In this document: one piece after another, positions 41,603-48,602 of the stretch | Position numbering within the stretch: position 1 is the stretch's first letter | How the letters are laid out: each line of letters opens with the position of its first letter | DNA from: Kitasatospora sp. A2-31 | GTDB lineage: Bacteria > Actinomycetota > Actinomycetes > Streptomycetales > Streptomycetaceae | Length of the DNA stretch: 64,000 bases | Reading direction: 5' to 3' | Assembly: GCF_022288725.1 (NCBI RefSeq) | Contig: NZ_JAKNTA010000002.1 | Location: 594,404 to 658,403 of the forward strand | Position numbers and translations under genes: made by a program | Notes under the pieces: generated by a model | What the model was told of the DNA's origin: nothing | Seen by the model: the letters and a program-made list of their open reading frames with translations, nothing else | The model's database searches: none

Positions 41603-41760
41603 GCCGGGCGGCTGCCCGGCTCGGCGCCGCGCAATCCCCGCCGGGCCGGCCAACGGGGCCGGCGTCAGGTCCGGGGCCGGCCGGGCCGGCTGCGCGCCGG
41701 CCGGGGCTCCCCGGTGGCTTCCCGGCCGATTGGGTGACCGGCCTGCCCCGGATGCCGAGC

Positions 41761-41785
41761 GTGTACGGCGTCGCGCGCCGGGTAG
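41761..41785 (+). promoter_or_regulatory. SigB-type promoter of GAF-ANTAR pair
   Basis: GTGT at 41761-41764, 15 bases, GGGTAG at 41780-41785, exact. The leader to ATG 41950 would be about 155 bases. The 347-base interval 41603-41949 holds no other gene I can support. Confidence 0.65.
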
Positions 41786-41949
41786 GCGCGCACCGGAGGA
41801 CAGGGCGCGGCTGCGACGCGTGGCCGGGTCGCTGCCCGCAGCCCCCCTATACGTCGATGATCACGCCGCGGCGCGAGGCGGCATGACCACCCAGACGGCG
41901 GCCGCCGCCCGCGGGCGGCGGGGCGACGACCGAAGAACGAGGCACGGAG

Positions 41950-42678
41950 ATGGCCGATCTGACGCGGATCGCGCAGATCATGGCCGAGGCCGTTAACGGC
42001 CCGGGCCGGAGCGCGCTGGCGGAACGGCTCTGCGCGGCCTGCGTCGAGGCCCTGACCGTGGAGGCGGCGGCGATCGTGCTGATGGCCGACACGGGCCACC
42101 GCGCCGGTATGTGGGCCAGCGACCCGCGCGCCCGCCGGCTGGAGGAACGGCAGTTCAGCCTCGGCGAGGGCCCGGGGGTGACCGCGTTCCGCGGCCGGCG
42201 CCCGGTGGCGGTGGCCGATCTCCTGTCGACCGACGAGGTGCGCTGGCCGGTGCTGATGGCCGACCTCGCGGCGGCCGGGCCCGACGCCGGGCGGCTGCGC
42301 AGCGTGTACGCCTCTCCGCTCCACCTCGGCTCCGCCGGCATCGGCGTCCTCAGCCTCTACCGCTCCCGGCCGGGCATGCCCGGCCCCGAGGAGATCGCCC
42401 ACTTCCAGGTGGCCGCGACCAGCGTGACCCTCGCGATCGTCGGCTCCTTCCTGGGGCCGACCGGCGACGACACCGCCCGGTCGTGGCTGGACGAGCCGCC
42501 GCTGAACGGCGTGGAGGTCGACCAGGCGGTCGGCATGGTCATGGTGCAGCTGAAGGTCCCCGCGGGCGAAGCCCTTGACCGCCTGCGCGCCCACGCGTTC
42601 ACCCGCGGTCGGGAGGTCGAGGCGGTCGCGCACGACGTGGTGCAGCGGCGGCTGCGGTTCACGGAGGAGGACCGGTGA
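41950..42678 (+). CDS. GAF-ANTAR regulator
   Basis: A 242-residue protein with an N-terminal GAF domain (about 10-165; FSLGEGPGVTAFRGRRPVAV; YASPLHLGSAGIGVLSLYR) and a C-terminal ANTAR domain (about 180-240; VDQAVGMVMVQLKVPAGEAL, then RLRAHAF). ANTAR domains bind paired hairpins in nascent RNA and prevent termination. ATG 41950 is preceded by GGAG. It is coupled by GTGA to a second GAF-ANTAR gene, so the two may act as a heteromer. Confidence 0.9.
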   Translation: MADLTRIAQIMAEAVNGPGRSALAERLCAACVEALTVEAAAIVLMADTGHRAGMWASDPRARRLEERQFSLGEGPGVTAFRGRRPVAVADLLSTDEVRWPVLMADLAAAGPDAGRLRSVYASPLHLGSAGIGVLSLYRSRPGMPGPEEIAHFQVAATSVTLAIVGSFLGPTGDDTARSWLDEPPLNGVEVDQAVGMVMVQLKVPAGEALDRLRAHAFTRGREVEAVAHDVVQRRLRFTEEDR

Positions 42679-42737
42679 CGGATGACCAGTGGTGGGGCAC
42701 GGGCGTAACCTTGCCCCGAGGGGAGATGGAGGCGGTC

Positions 42738-43463
42738 ATGACGCGCGAGGCCCGCGTGAACGAGGCGTTCGCCGGGCTCACCGGGACACTCGTCGGCCGC
42801 GGCTACGACACCGTCGAGTTCCTCCACCGGCTCACCGAGGTGTGCACGGCGCTCAGCGGCACGGCCGGCGTCGGCCTCGTCGTCGCGGACCGCCACGGCG
42901 CGCTGCGGGACATCGCCTACTCCAGCGACCGGGTCCGTCGGCTGGAGGCGCTGCAGATCGCGGAGGGCGAGGGGCCCTGCCTGGACTGCCACCGCACCGG
43001 GGAGCCGGTGGTCGAACGGGACCTCTCCCGGGACCGGACGCGGTGGCCCCGGTTCGCGCCGCAGGCGCTGGCGCTCGGCTTCCGCTCGGTGCGCGCGGTG
43101 CCCCTGCGGCTGGACGGCCGGTCCGTGGGCGCCCTCAACGTGTTCGACGTCCGCCCCGGGGTCGAGCCAGGCCAGGACGGCCCGGACATCGTCCAGCCGC
43201 TCGCCGACCTGGCCGTGATCGCGCTGCTCCAACGCCGGCACGGGCGGGAGCAGACCGCGGCCGAGGAGATCGGCAACGCGCTGGTGGACCGCACCGCCGT
43301 GGAGCGGGCCAAGGGCGTGCTCGCCGAGACGGGAGGGCTGGACACGGACACCGCGTTCGAGGTGCTCCGCTCCCACGCCCGCCGCAGCGGCACCGGGGTG
43401 GCCGACGTGGCCCGCGCACTGGTGGACGGCCCCCTGGACCCGGCCACGGTGCTGGCGGGCTGA
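42738..43463 (+). CDS. GAF-ANTAR regulator
   Basis: A 241-residue GAF-ANTAR protein. GAF (about 15-165) includes YDTVEFLHRLTEVCTALSG and AEGEGPCLDCHRTGEPV; ANTAR (about 175-240) includes VDRTAVERAKGVLAE. I chose ATG 42738 with GGAGGCGG upstream; the frame is open to GTG 42675, which shares a GTGA overlap with the preceding gene and would add 21 residues. Two Cys (CLDC) in the GAF domain could sense redox state. RNA target unknown. Confidence 0.85.
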   Translation: MTREARVNEAFAGLTGTLVGRGYDTVEFLHRLTEVCTALSGTAGVGLVVADRHGALRDIAYSSDRVRRLEALQIAEGEGPCLDCHRTGEPVVERDLSRDRTRWPRFAPQALALGFRSVRAVPLRLDGRSVGALNVFDVRPGVEPGQDGPDIVQPLADLAVIALLQRRHGREQTAAEEIGNALVDRTAVERAKGVLAETGGLDTDTAFEVLRSHARRSGTGVADVARALVDGPLDPATVLAG

Positions 43464-43590
43464 CCGTCGGCCGGCCCGCCCGGAGAAGCCTCCGGCTCCG
43501 CCCGTGGCGATTCCCCCACCGCGGCCGTTTCCCGTCCCCGGGCCCGGGAAGCCGCCGGGTGTCGGAGCCGAATCCACCTGGGGTGCCACC

Positions 43591-43815
43591 ATGACCACAC
43601 CCGATCCCGATCCCGACCGTACGCCGGCGCTGGACGAGCACGGCACGCTGCCCGCCGGAGAGACCCCTCCGGCCGAAGGGGGGATCTCCGGAATCTCCCA
43701 CCCCGAGCCGGTGGAGGTGCGCAAGGCCTGGGGCGCCTGGCCGGCCTTCCTGATCATCCTGATGGCCCTCGCGGCGTCCGCCATGCTGATCGGCATGATG
43801 GTCGCCCTGGCCTGA
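43591..43815 (+). CDS. DUF6480 family small membrane protein
   Basis: A 74-residue protein with a hydrophilic N-terminus (TTPDPDPDRTPALDEHG; LPAGETPPAEGG) and one C-terminal helix (WPAFLIILMALAASAMLIGM). This arrangement is the DUF6480 family of Streptomyces, function unknown. ATG 43591. Confidence 0.8.
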   Translation: MTTPDPDPDRTPALDEHGTLPAGETPPAEGGISGISHPEPVEVRKAWGAWPAFLIILMALAASAMLIGMMVALA

Positions 43816-43918
43816 CCGCTCCCGCGGCGGCCCGTCCGGGCGCGGGGCCTTCCGGCCCGTCCCGCTGCCCGGCCGGGAGGGACAATCGGTGCAGAGGGTG
43901 GGAGTGAGGAGGCGGATC

Positions 43919-44155
43919 ATGAGGAGCCTCAACCGCCGCTACGCGGTGACCCTGCCCGGGCCGGTCGGCGGCCACGCCCCGCCGGCCGTCGTGGTCGTCC
44001 ACGCGACCGACGCCGTGGGGCCCGGTGGCGGACTGATCTGGGAGGACGCCGGCGGACGCCTCCGGGTGGAGATCGCCGGCGAGGTGGCCACCGTCCTCGA
44101 AGCCCCCGCAGGCTGCGGCCGGCACACCTGCCTGCAGGCCGTGCCGCTGCCGTGA
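43919..44155 (+). CDS. Small conserved actinobacterial protein (DUF6296-like)
   Basis: A 78-residue, largely beta protein: RRYAVTLPGPVGGHAPPAVV, VVHATDAVGPGGGLIWEDAG, then LRVEIAGEVATVLEAP. I believe it belongs to the DUF6296 group of small Streptomycetaceae proteins, but cannot confirm this. ATG 43919 follows GAGGAGG. Its stop codon lies inside a perfect 20-base palindrome. Confidence 0.65.
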   Translation: MRSLNRRYAVTLPGPVGGHAPPAVVVVHATDAVGPGGGLIWEDAGGRLRVEIAGEVATVLEAPAGCGRHTCLQAVPLP

Positions 44156-44169
44156 CGTGTACGTCACGG
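44150..44169. promoter_or_regulatory. Perfect 20-base palindrome, possible operator
   Basis: CCGTGACGTGTACGTCACGG: 9-base arms around a GT centre. It covers the stop codon of the preceding gene and lies 111 bases upstream of the SRPBCC gene. Likely a dimeric regulator site; the protein is unknown. Confidence 0.5.
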
Positions 44170-44280
44170 ACCGGGGCGCGGGGGCCGCGCCGCGGCCGCG
44201 GGGTTACACCGGCGCCGAGCGGGCAGACGCGCGGGCGGGTGGCCGGGACAGGCCCGGCCGCAATCCGCGAGGAGGCCCAG

Positions 44281-44739
44281 ATGAGCATGGTCAAGGAGTC
44301 GGTCGACGTCGACGTGCCGCTGCACACGGCCTACAACCAGTGGACGCAGTTCGAGGAGTTCCCTCGCTTCATGGAGGGCGTCGAGTCGGTGACCCAGCTG
44401 GACGAGCGCCACAACCACTGGCGGACCAGCATCGGCGGCGTCACCCGCGAGTTCGACACCGAGATCGTCGACCAGCTGCCCGACGAGCGGATCGCCTGGC
44501 GGACCATGGACGGCGACGTGCAGCAGCACGGCGTGGTGACCTTCCAGCGCCTCGACGACCGGCACACCCGCATCAACATGGCCATCGACTTCCGCCCCCA
44601 GGGGATGGCCGAGAAGGCCGGCGACATGATGGGCATGGTCGACCGGAGGGTGAAGGGCGACCTGCGGCGCTTCAAGAGCTTCATCGAGGAGCGCGGCCGG
44701 GAGGAGGGTGGCTGGCGCGGCCGCATCAGTCCCGGCTGA
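44281..44739 (+). CDS. SRPBCC-family protein
   Basis: A 152-residue standalone SRPBCC (polyketide cyclase/START-like) protein. PLHTAYNQWTQFEEFPRFME is strikingly like the SRPBCC domain of GvpZ in this window (VRVAYNQWTQFQDFPKF). The rest includes EIVDQLPDERIAWRTMDGDV and FRPQGMAEKAGDMMGMVDRR. The fold binds hydrophobic ligands in a groove; ligand unknown. ATG 44281 follows GAGGAGG. Confidence 0.88.
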   Translation: MSMVKESVDVDVPLHTAYNQWTQFEEFPRFMEGVESVTQLDERHNHWRTSIGGVTREFDTEIVDQLPDERIAWRTMDGDVQQHGVVTFQRLDDRHTRINMAIDFRPQGMAEKAGDMMGMVDRRVKGDLRRFKSFIEERGREEGGWRGRISPG

Positions 44740-44757
44740 TCCCGCGCCGACCGCAGT

Positions 44758-44785
44758 GCGGCCCCGGTCCTGCGACCGGGGCCGC
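44758..44785 (+). terminator. Terminator hairpin
   Basis: A 12-base-pair perfect stem GCGGCCCCGGTC/GACCGGGGCCGC with a CTGC loop, 19 bases after the SRPBCC gene. Confidence 0.8.
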
Positions 44786-44918
44786 GTCGTGCCACCCGCG
44801 GCCGCGTCGTGCCGCTCCGCCGGCTGGGCGCCGCAGCGGTGCACCGCCCTCCGCGCCCGCCCCGGTGTGTGCTCCTCGGCCGACGTGCCCTGGCGGCGGC
44901 GGCCCCTCACACCGGCCG

Positions 44919-44943
44919 GGTTGGCCCCGCACCCGCGGGGTAG
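44919..44943 (+). promoter_or_regulatory. SigB-type promoter, probably leaderless transcript
   Basis: GGTT at 44919-44922, 15 bases, GGGTAG at 44938-44943. The ATG of the next gene is only 9 bases beyond the -10 element, so transcription would start at or within a few bases of the start codon. Confidence 0.65.
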
Positions 44944-44952
44944 GCGCGGGCC

Positions 44953-45378
44953 ATGGAAGACTTCGGGATCCCGGAGGACGAACCCTTCGGTGACGAGGCG
45001 GACGTGTTCGACCTGTGCGACCACTGCGGCCGCGTCCTCGCGGACGAGGACGTGCTGGGAGCGCTCGTGCCGGACTCCTCCGCGTTCCACGCCACCGACC
45101 CGGGCCTGGACGGCAAGCGGGTGCTGACGGCCTGCTCCGTCGACCACCTGGCCGTTCTGGTCGAGGAGTACCGGCAACGCCCGTTCGTCGACGAGGAGCA
45201 ATGGGCCGGCAAGGTGTGCCGGGCGCTCACCGACTCCGACGAACCCGTTCCGCTGAGCGTGGTCGCCGAGCTGAGCGGCCTTTCGGTGCGGCAGGCCGAG
45301 CAGGGAGTCGAGTGGCACAACGCCAGGGCCCAGGAGTGGCGGGCGCGCTACGGCGATGGCGACGGCGACGGCGAATAG
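44953..45378 (+). CDS. Unknown acidic protein with Cys-pair motif
   Basis: A 141-residue acidic protein. An early CDHCGRVLADED motif and a later ACSVDHLAVLVEEY could form a zinc site, and LSVVAELSGLSVRQAEQGVE looks like a helix-turn-helix. I do not recognise the family. There is no ribosome site ahead of ATG 44953, consistent with a leaderless message from the SigB-type promoter. It could be a small regulator. Confidence 0.7.
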   Translation: MEDFGIPEDEPFGDEADVFDLCDHCGRVLADEDVLGALVPDSSAFHATDPGLDGKRVLTACSVDHLAVLVEEYRQRPFVDEEQWAGKVCRALTDSDEPVPLSVVAELSGLSVRQAEQGVEWHNARAQEWRARYGDGDGDGE

Positions 45379-45432
45379 GAGCGACCGACGGGGGCGGAGC
45401 GCCGAGACCGGGACCGGCCGGAAGGACCAGGG

Positions 45433-45645
45433 ATGAAGAGAGCCAAGCACTACCGTCTGGTCGTGGACGACCCGTACGGCGAGGTGGTGCTCACCGCCTC
45501 CGGTGCCATGGGCGACGACGGCACCGAGGTCTACGTGGACGACACCGGCCAGGTGCGCGTCGACATCGACCACGACGGCATCGTCCGGACGATGACCACC
45601 ACGCTGCCCCTCGGACACCCGCTCCGGGCCGAGCCGCTGGACTGA
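45433..45645 (+). CDS. Small conserved-type protein of unknown function
   Basis: A 70-residue acidic, mostly beta protein (KHYRLVVDDPYGEVVLTASG; EVYVDDTGQVRVDIDHDG). Family not recognised. ATG 45433 follows AAGGACCAGGG. It lies 54 bases after the acidic Cys-pair gene and probably shares its transcript. Confidence 0.65.
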   Translation: MKRAKHYRLVVDDPYGEVVLTASGAMGDDGTEVYVDDTGQVRVDIDHDGIVRTMTTTLPLGHPLRAEPLD

Positions 45646-45706
45646 CGACGCACCGACCACCGACCGTGCGGTGGCCTCGACGCGCCGGGCTCTCGGACCG
45701 ACGGGC

Positions 45707-45742
45707 GGCCGGGCCCGGGCGCTCCTCCGCCCGGGCCCGGCC
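45707..45742. terminator. Bidirectional terminator hairpin
   Basis: A 15-base-pair perfect stem (45707-45721 with 45728-45742) and a CTCCTC loop, between convergent genes 45433 and the CBS gene, followed by TTCGTCG. Confidence 0.85.
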
Positions 45743-45760
45743 TTCGTCGTCCGGTGTGCG

Positions 45761-46180
45761 TCAGCCGTTGGGCTCGGCCGCGCTGATGTCCGCGAGGGCC
45801 GACGACGGGTCGCGGTCCACGGCGAGGTCGCCCAGCGAGACGACACCCACCGGCCGGCCGTCGTCCACCACCGGCAGGCGGCGCAGCGCGTGACGTCGCA
45901 TCAGGTCGACGGCGCGCCCGATGTCGTCGTCCGGGCCGACGCTGATCACCTCGTTGCTGCAGATCTCCCCGACCGTCGTCTGCGCGGGGTCCCTGCCGTC
46001 GGCCAGTGCCCGCACCACCAGGTCGCGGTCGGTGACCATTCCGCAGAGCCGGCCGTCGTCCATCACCAGCACGTCGCCGATGTCGGCGTCACGGATCCGG
46101 CGGGCGGCGTCGTGGACCGAGGTGTCCTGGGCGAGTGCGATCGGACTCTCGGTCATGACGTCCTTGATCGTCTGGGGCAT
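45761..46180 (-). CDS. CBS-domain pair protein
   Basis: A 139-residue protein made of two CBS domains (IKDVMTESPIALAQDTSVHD; DVLVMDDGRLCGMVTDRDLV; EICSNEVISVGPDDDIGRAV; HALRRLPVVDDGRPVGVVSL). Standalone CBS pairs bind adenine nucleotides and act as energy or stress sensors; similar proteins are induced in hypoxia in mycobacteria. ATG 46180 follows GGAGGCG. Confidence 0.92.
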   Translation of the reverse strand: MPQTIKDVMTESPIALAQDTSVHDAARRIRDADIGDVLVMDDGRLCGMVTDRDLVVRALADGRDPAQTTVGEICSNEVISVGPDDDIGRAVDLMRRHALRRLPVVDDGRPVGVVSLGDLAVDRDPSSALADISAAEPNG

Positions 46181-46423
46181 GATGTCGCCTCCAAGGGGGG
46201 GCGGACTGGGCATGTGCCTGGCGGGTCGCGTCTGCCCGCCGGCCCCTGTGCGAGACGGCGGGCCTGCCCCGACGGAGCCGCGGTTCCGGCGGCGGGTGGC
46301 TCGGTGGGCCCCATCCGGCATGGCGGCCGGAATACCGGGCACCCGCCGAAGTCCGGGGCGCGGGCGGCGTACGCACGGGCCCGACCACGACCACGCGCCT
46401 CCAGGACGCACTGAGGAGGAGAC

Positions 46424-47005
46424 ATGACACGCGAAGCACCCGACACCAAGGTCCTGGCGATCGTGACCAACTACGGCGTCGAGCAGGACGAGCTCCTCGT
46501 CCCGGTCCGGCACCTGCGGGAGAACGGCGTCCAGGTCGACATCGCCGCCCCCGACCGGGACGACATCCACACACTGGTCCGGGACAAGGACCCGGGCGAG
46601 ACGGTGCGTCCGACCCTCACCCTCGACGAGGTGGACGCCTCCGGCTACGACCTGCTGATCATCCCGGGCGGCACGATCAACGCGGACACCCTGCGGCTGC
46701 GGCAGAAGGCGGTCGACATCGTGCTGGCCTTCACCACGGCCGGCCGGCCGATCGCCTCGATCTGCCACGGGCCGTGGCTGCTGGCCGAGGCCGGGGTGGC
46801 GTTCGGCAAGCAGCTCACCTCGTTCCCGTCCCTGCGCACCGACCTCGGCAACGCCGGCGCGAGCTGGACGAACGAACCGATGGTCACGGACGACGCCAAC
46901 GGCTGGCGGCTGGTGACCTCCCGCAACCCCGACGACCTGGAGCACTTCCTCCGCGGCATCGACACCGCCCTGCGCCTGCGCTCCACCACCGCCGGCGTGC
47001 CCTGA
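46424..47005 (+). CDS. DJ-1/PfpI family protein
   Basis: A 193-residue DJ-1/PfpI domain protein. The nucleophile is C114 in ASICHGPWLL with H115 beside it; E20 in NYGVEQDELL is the conserved acid. Such proteins act as proteases, chaperones or deglycases against glyoxal damage. ATG 46424 follows GAGGAGG. It is divergent from the CBS gene with a 243-base spacer in which I see no clear promoter. Confidence 0.9.
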   Translation: MTREAPDTKVLAIVTNYGVEQDELLVPVRHLRENGVQVDIAAPDRDDIHTLVRDKDPGETVRPTLTLDEVDASGYDLLIIPGGTINADTLRLRQKAVDIVLAFTTAGRPIASICHGPWLLAEAGVAFGKQLTSFPSLRTDLGNAGASWTNEPMVTDDANGWRLVTSRNPDDLEHFLRGIDTALRLRSTTAGVP

Positions 47006-47031
47006 GCGGCCGGACCCGGCCTGCAACGGCT

Positions 47032-47061
47032 CCGCCCGACCGGTTGAAACCGGCCGGGCGG
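47032..47061 (+). terminator. Terminator hairpin
   Basis: A 13-base stem with one mismatch (CCGCCCGACCGGT with ACCGGCCGGGCGG) and a TGAA loop, 27 bases after the PfpI gene. Confidence 0.7.
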
Positions 47062-47152
47062 GTTCGATGCGCGTCTCGTGCCGTCTCTCCTGACGGCCGG
47101 GACCGCGGGGCAGGACGACCGCGGGGCAGGACGTGGCGGGGCGGCGGTCGGG

Positions 47153-47788
47153 TCAGCGCCGCAGCAGGAGATCGGCGGCCTGCTCCGGGCCGTCCGCGGC
47201 GCGGCAGGTCGTCAGCGTGCAGGGGGGCTGGCACGGGCCGGTCGCCGGCCGGTCCGCCTCGGGGACGCGGATCGCGTGCGCACCCGCCGCCAGGGCGGCG
47301 GCGATCACGGAGTCGCTGCAGCCGATCACCGTGACCCGGGCGGGGGGCAGGCCGAGCGCCGCGCAGGCGGCCGTCACCAGGGCGGGCGCCGGCATGTGGC
47401 AGGCGCAGTGGTCGTGCGATCCGTGCGGGCAGACCGCCCAGACGTCGATCGGACCCAGCAGCGCCTCGGCGCGGGCCTGGACGGCGTCGACCTGCTGACG
47501 CCCGATCAGGCCGCGCGCCACGCCGGGCTGGTTGCTCAGCACGCCGATCGCGAAGCCGGAAGCGCGCAGGACCGCCAGGGCGGCCCGGACGCCCGCCATC
47601 GGGTGCACCATGGCGGGGTCGCCGTTGCAGGCGACGTCCTGGAGCAGCGTGCCGTCGCGGCCGAACAGGACGGCGCCGACCGCGGTGCCGCCGGTCCGGG
47701 CGGACACCCACGGTCCGGACCGCTCCGTGCCGCCGCCGGAGGGGCGGGGCTGCGGAATGGTCGGTACGGGTGTTCCGAGGTACGCCAT
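47153..47788 (-). CDS. HAD-IIIA (GmhB-like) protein lacking catalytic residues
   Basis: A 211-residue HAD-superfamily III protein resembling heptose-bisphosphate phosphatase. Motif I reads VLFGRDGTLLQD: the nucleophilic Asp is Gly (G43), though the second Asp (D45) remains. Motif IV reads VIGCSDSVIAA, with Cys and Val where Asp is expected. The zinc loop CPHGSHDHCAC is kept. It is thus probably a pseudoenzyme with structural or regulatory function. ATG 47788 has AGGAG unusually close; GTG 47704 (V28 of this frame) is a possible shorter start. Confidence 0.78.
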   Translation of the reverse strand: MAYLGTPVPTIPQPRPSGGGTERSGPWVSARTGGTAVGAVLFGRDGTLLQDVACNGDPAMVHPMAGVRAALAVLRASGFAIGVLSNQPGVARGLIGRQQVDAVQARAEALLGPIDVWAVCPHGSHDHCACHMPAPALVTAACAALGLPPARVTVIGCSDSVIAAALAAGAHAIRVPEADRPATGPCQPPCTLTTCRAADGPEQAADLLLRR

Positions 47789-47934
47789 ACTCCTGCGGGT
47801 TGCCACCGGACGAGGTGTCAAACGCCGTCGGCCGAGACGTCTCCGGCGTGGTTTCCGGCGCGGGTTCGCGGACAGCGGCTGAGGGCTCGGCGGTCGACGG
47901 CCCGGCACGGCCGGCGCACCGGTCGAGCGCGGGT

Positions 47935-48498
47935 TCAGGGCGAGTGCCGGTGCCGCGCGCTGTCGTGACCGGTGAGGCCGTCGCGGACGGCGGCGATCGC
48001 ACCGGTGCCGGGCGGAAGCCCCCAGACCGGCGCGTCGGGCGACCCGGCCGGCCGGGCCTCGTGCAGCCGGCGAGCGCACCGGCGCAGCTCCTCGGGCGAG
48101 ACCCGGGCGCGCAGCGCGGGGAACAGCCGCTCCTCCTCGCCCCGCAGGTGGGCGCGGAGCACCACCGTCAGCGCGGCCGTCGCGCGACCGCGCTCGGGCG
48201 CGGAGTGCCGCTCGTCCACCGCGCGGTCCAGCAGTTCGCGGATGGTCGCGTGGGTGTGGGCGGCGGCATCGGCGAGCGCGCCGCCGGCCGGGAGGCGGCG
48301 CCGGACCAGTGGATACAGGTACGCCTCCTCGGCGGCGAGATGGGGGGCGAGAAGCAGGCGCAAGGCGTGCAGCAGTCGCAGGTCCTCGTCCGCGGCGGAC
48401 CTGCCCCGGGCGCGTTCGCCGTCGAGCCGCCGCAGCAGCGCCTCGACGGCCCGGTGCTCGGCACACAGTTCGCTCGGGAACCCTTCCGCGCCGTGCAT
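47935..48498 (-). CDS. Hemerythrin HHE-domain protein
   Basis: A 187-residue hemerythrin-like four-helix protein. Metal-ligand motifs CAEHRAVEALL, HLAAEEAYLYP, HTHATIREL and HLRGEEERLFP are all present. These bind a non-heme diiron site and sense oxygen or NO, or store iron. The C-terminal 45 residues are outside the domain. ATG 48498. Its upstream region carries a 14-base sequence shared with the gene at 20454. Confidence 0.88.
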   Translation of the reverse strand: MHGAEGFPSELCAEHRAVEALLRRLDGERARGRSAADEDLRLLHALRLLLAPHLAAEEAYLYPLVRRRLPAGGALADAAAHTHATIRELLDRAVDERHSAPERGRATAALTVVLRAHLRGEEERLFPALRARVSPEELRRCARRLHEARPAGSPDAPVWGLPPGTGAIAAVRDGLTGHDSARHRHSP

Positions 48499-48602
48499 GG
48501 CGGTCTCCGTCCGGCTGGGATGTGAGGGGGCGGTGAACGGGGCGCTTGCCCGGTTCACCCCGTCCCAACCACGCGGCGGCCCGTGCACCGTCCGCCGGGG
48601 GC

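Noticed and set aside
47061..47075. GGTTCGATG resembling a tRNA T-loop
   Set aside because: No cloverleaf can be drawn around it; it is the flank of a terminator hairpin.
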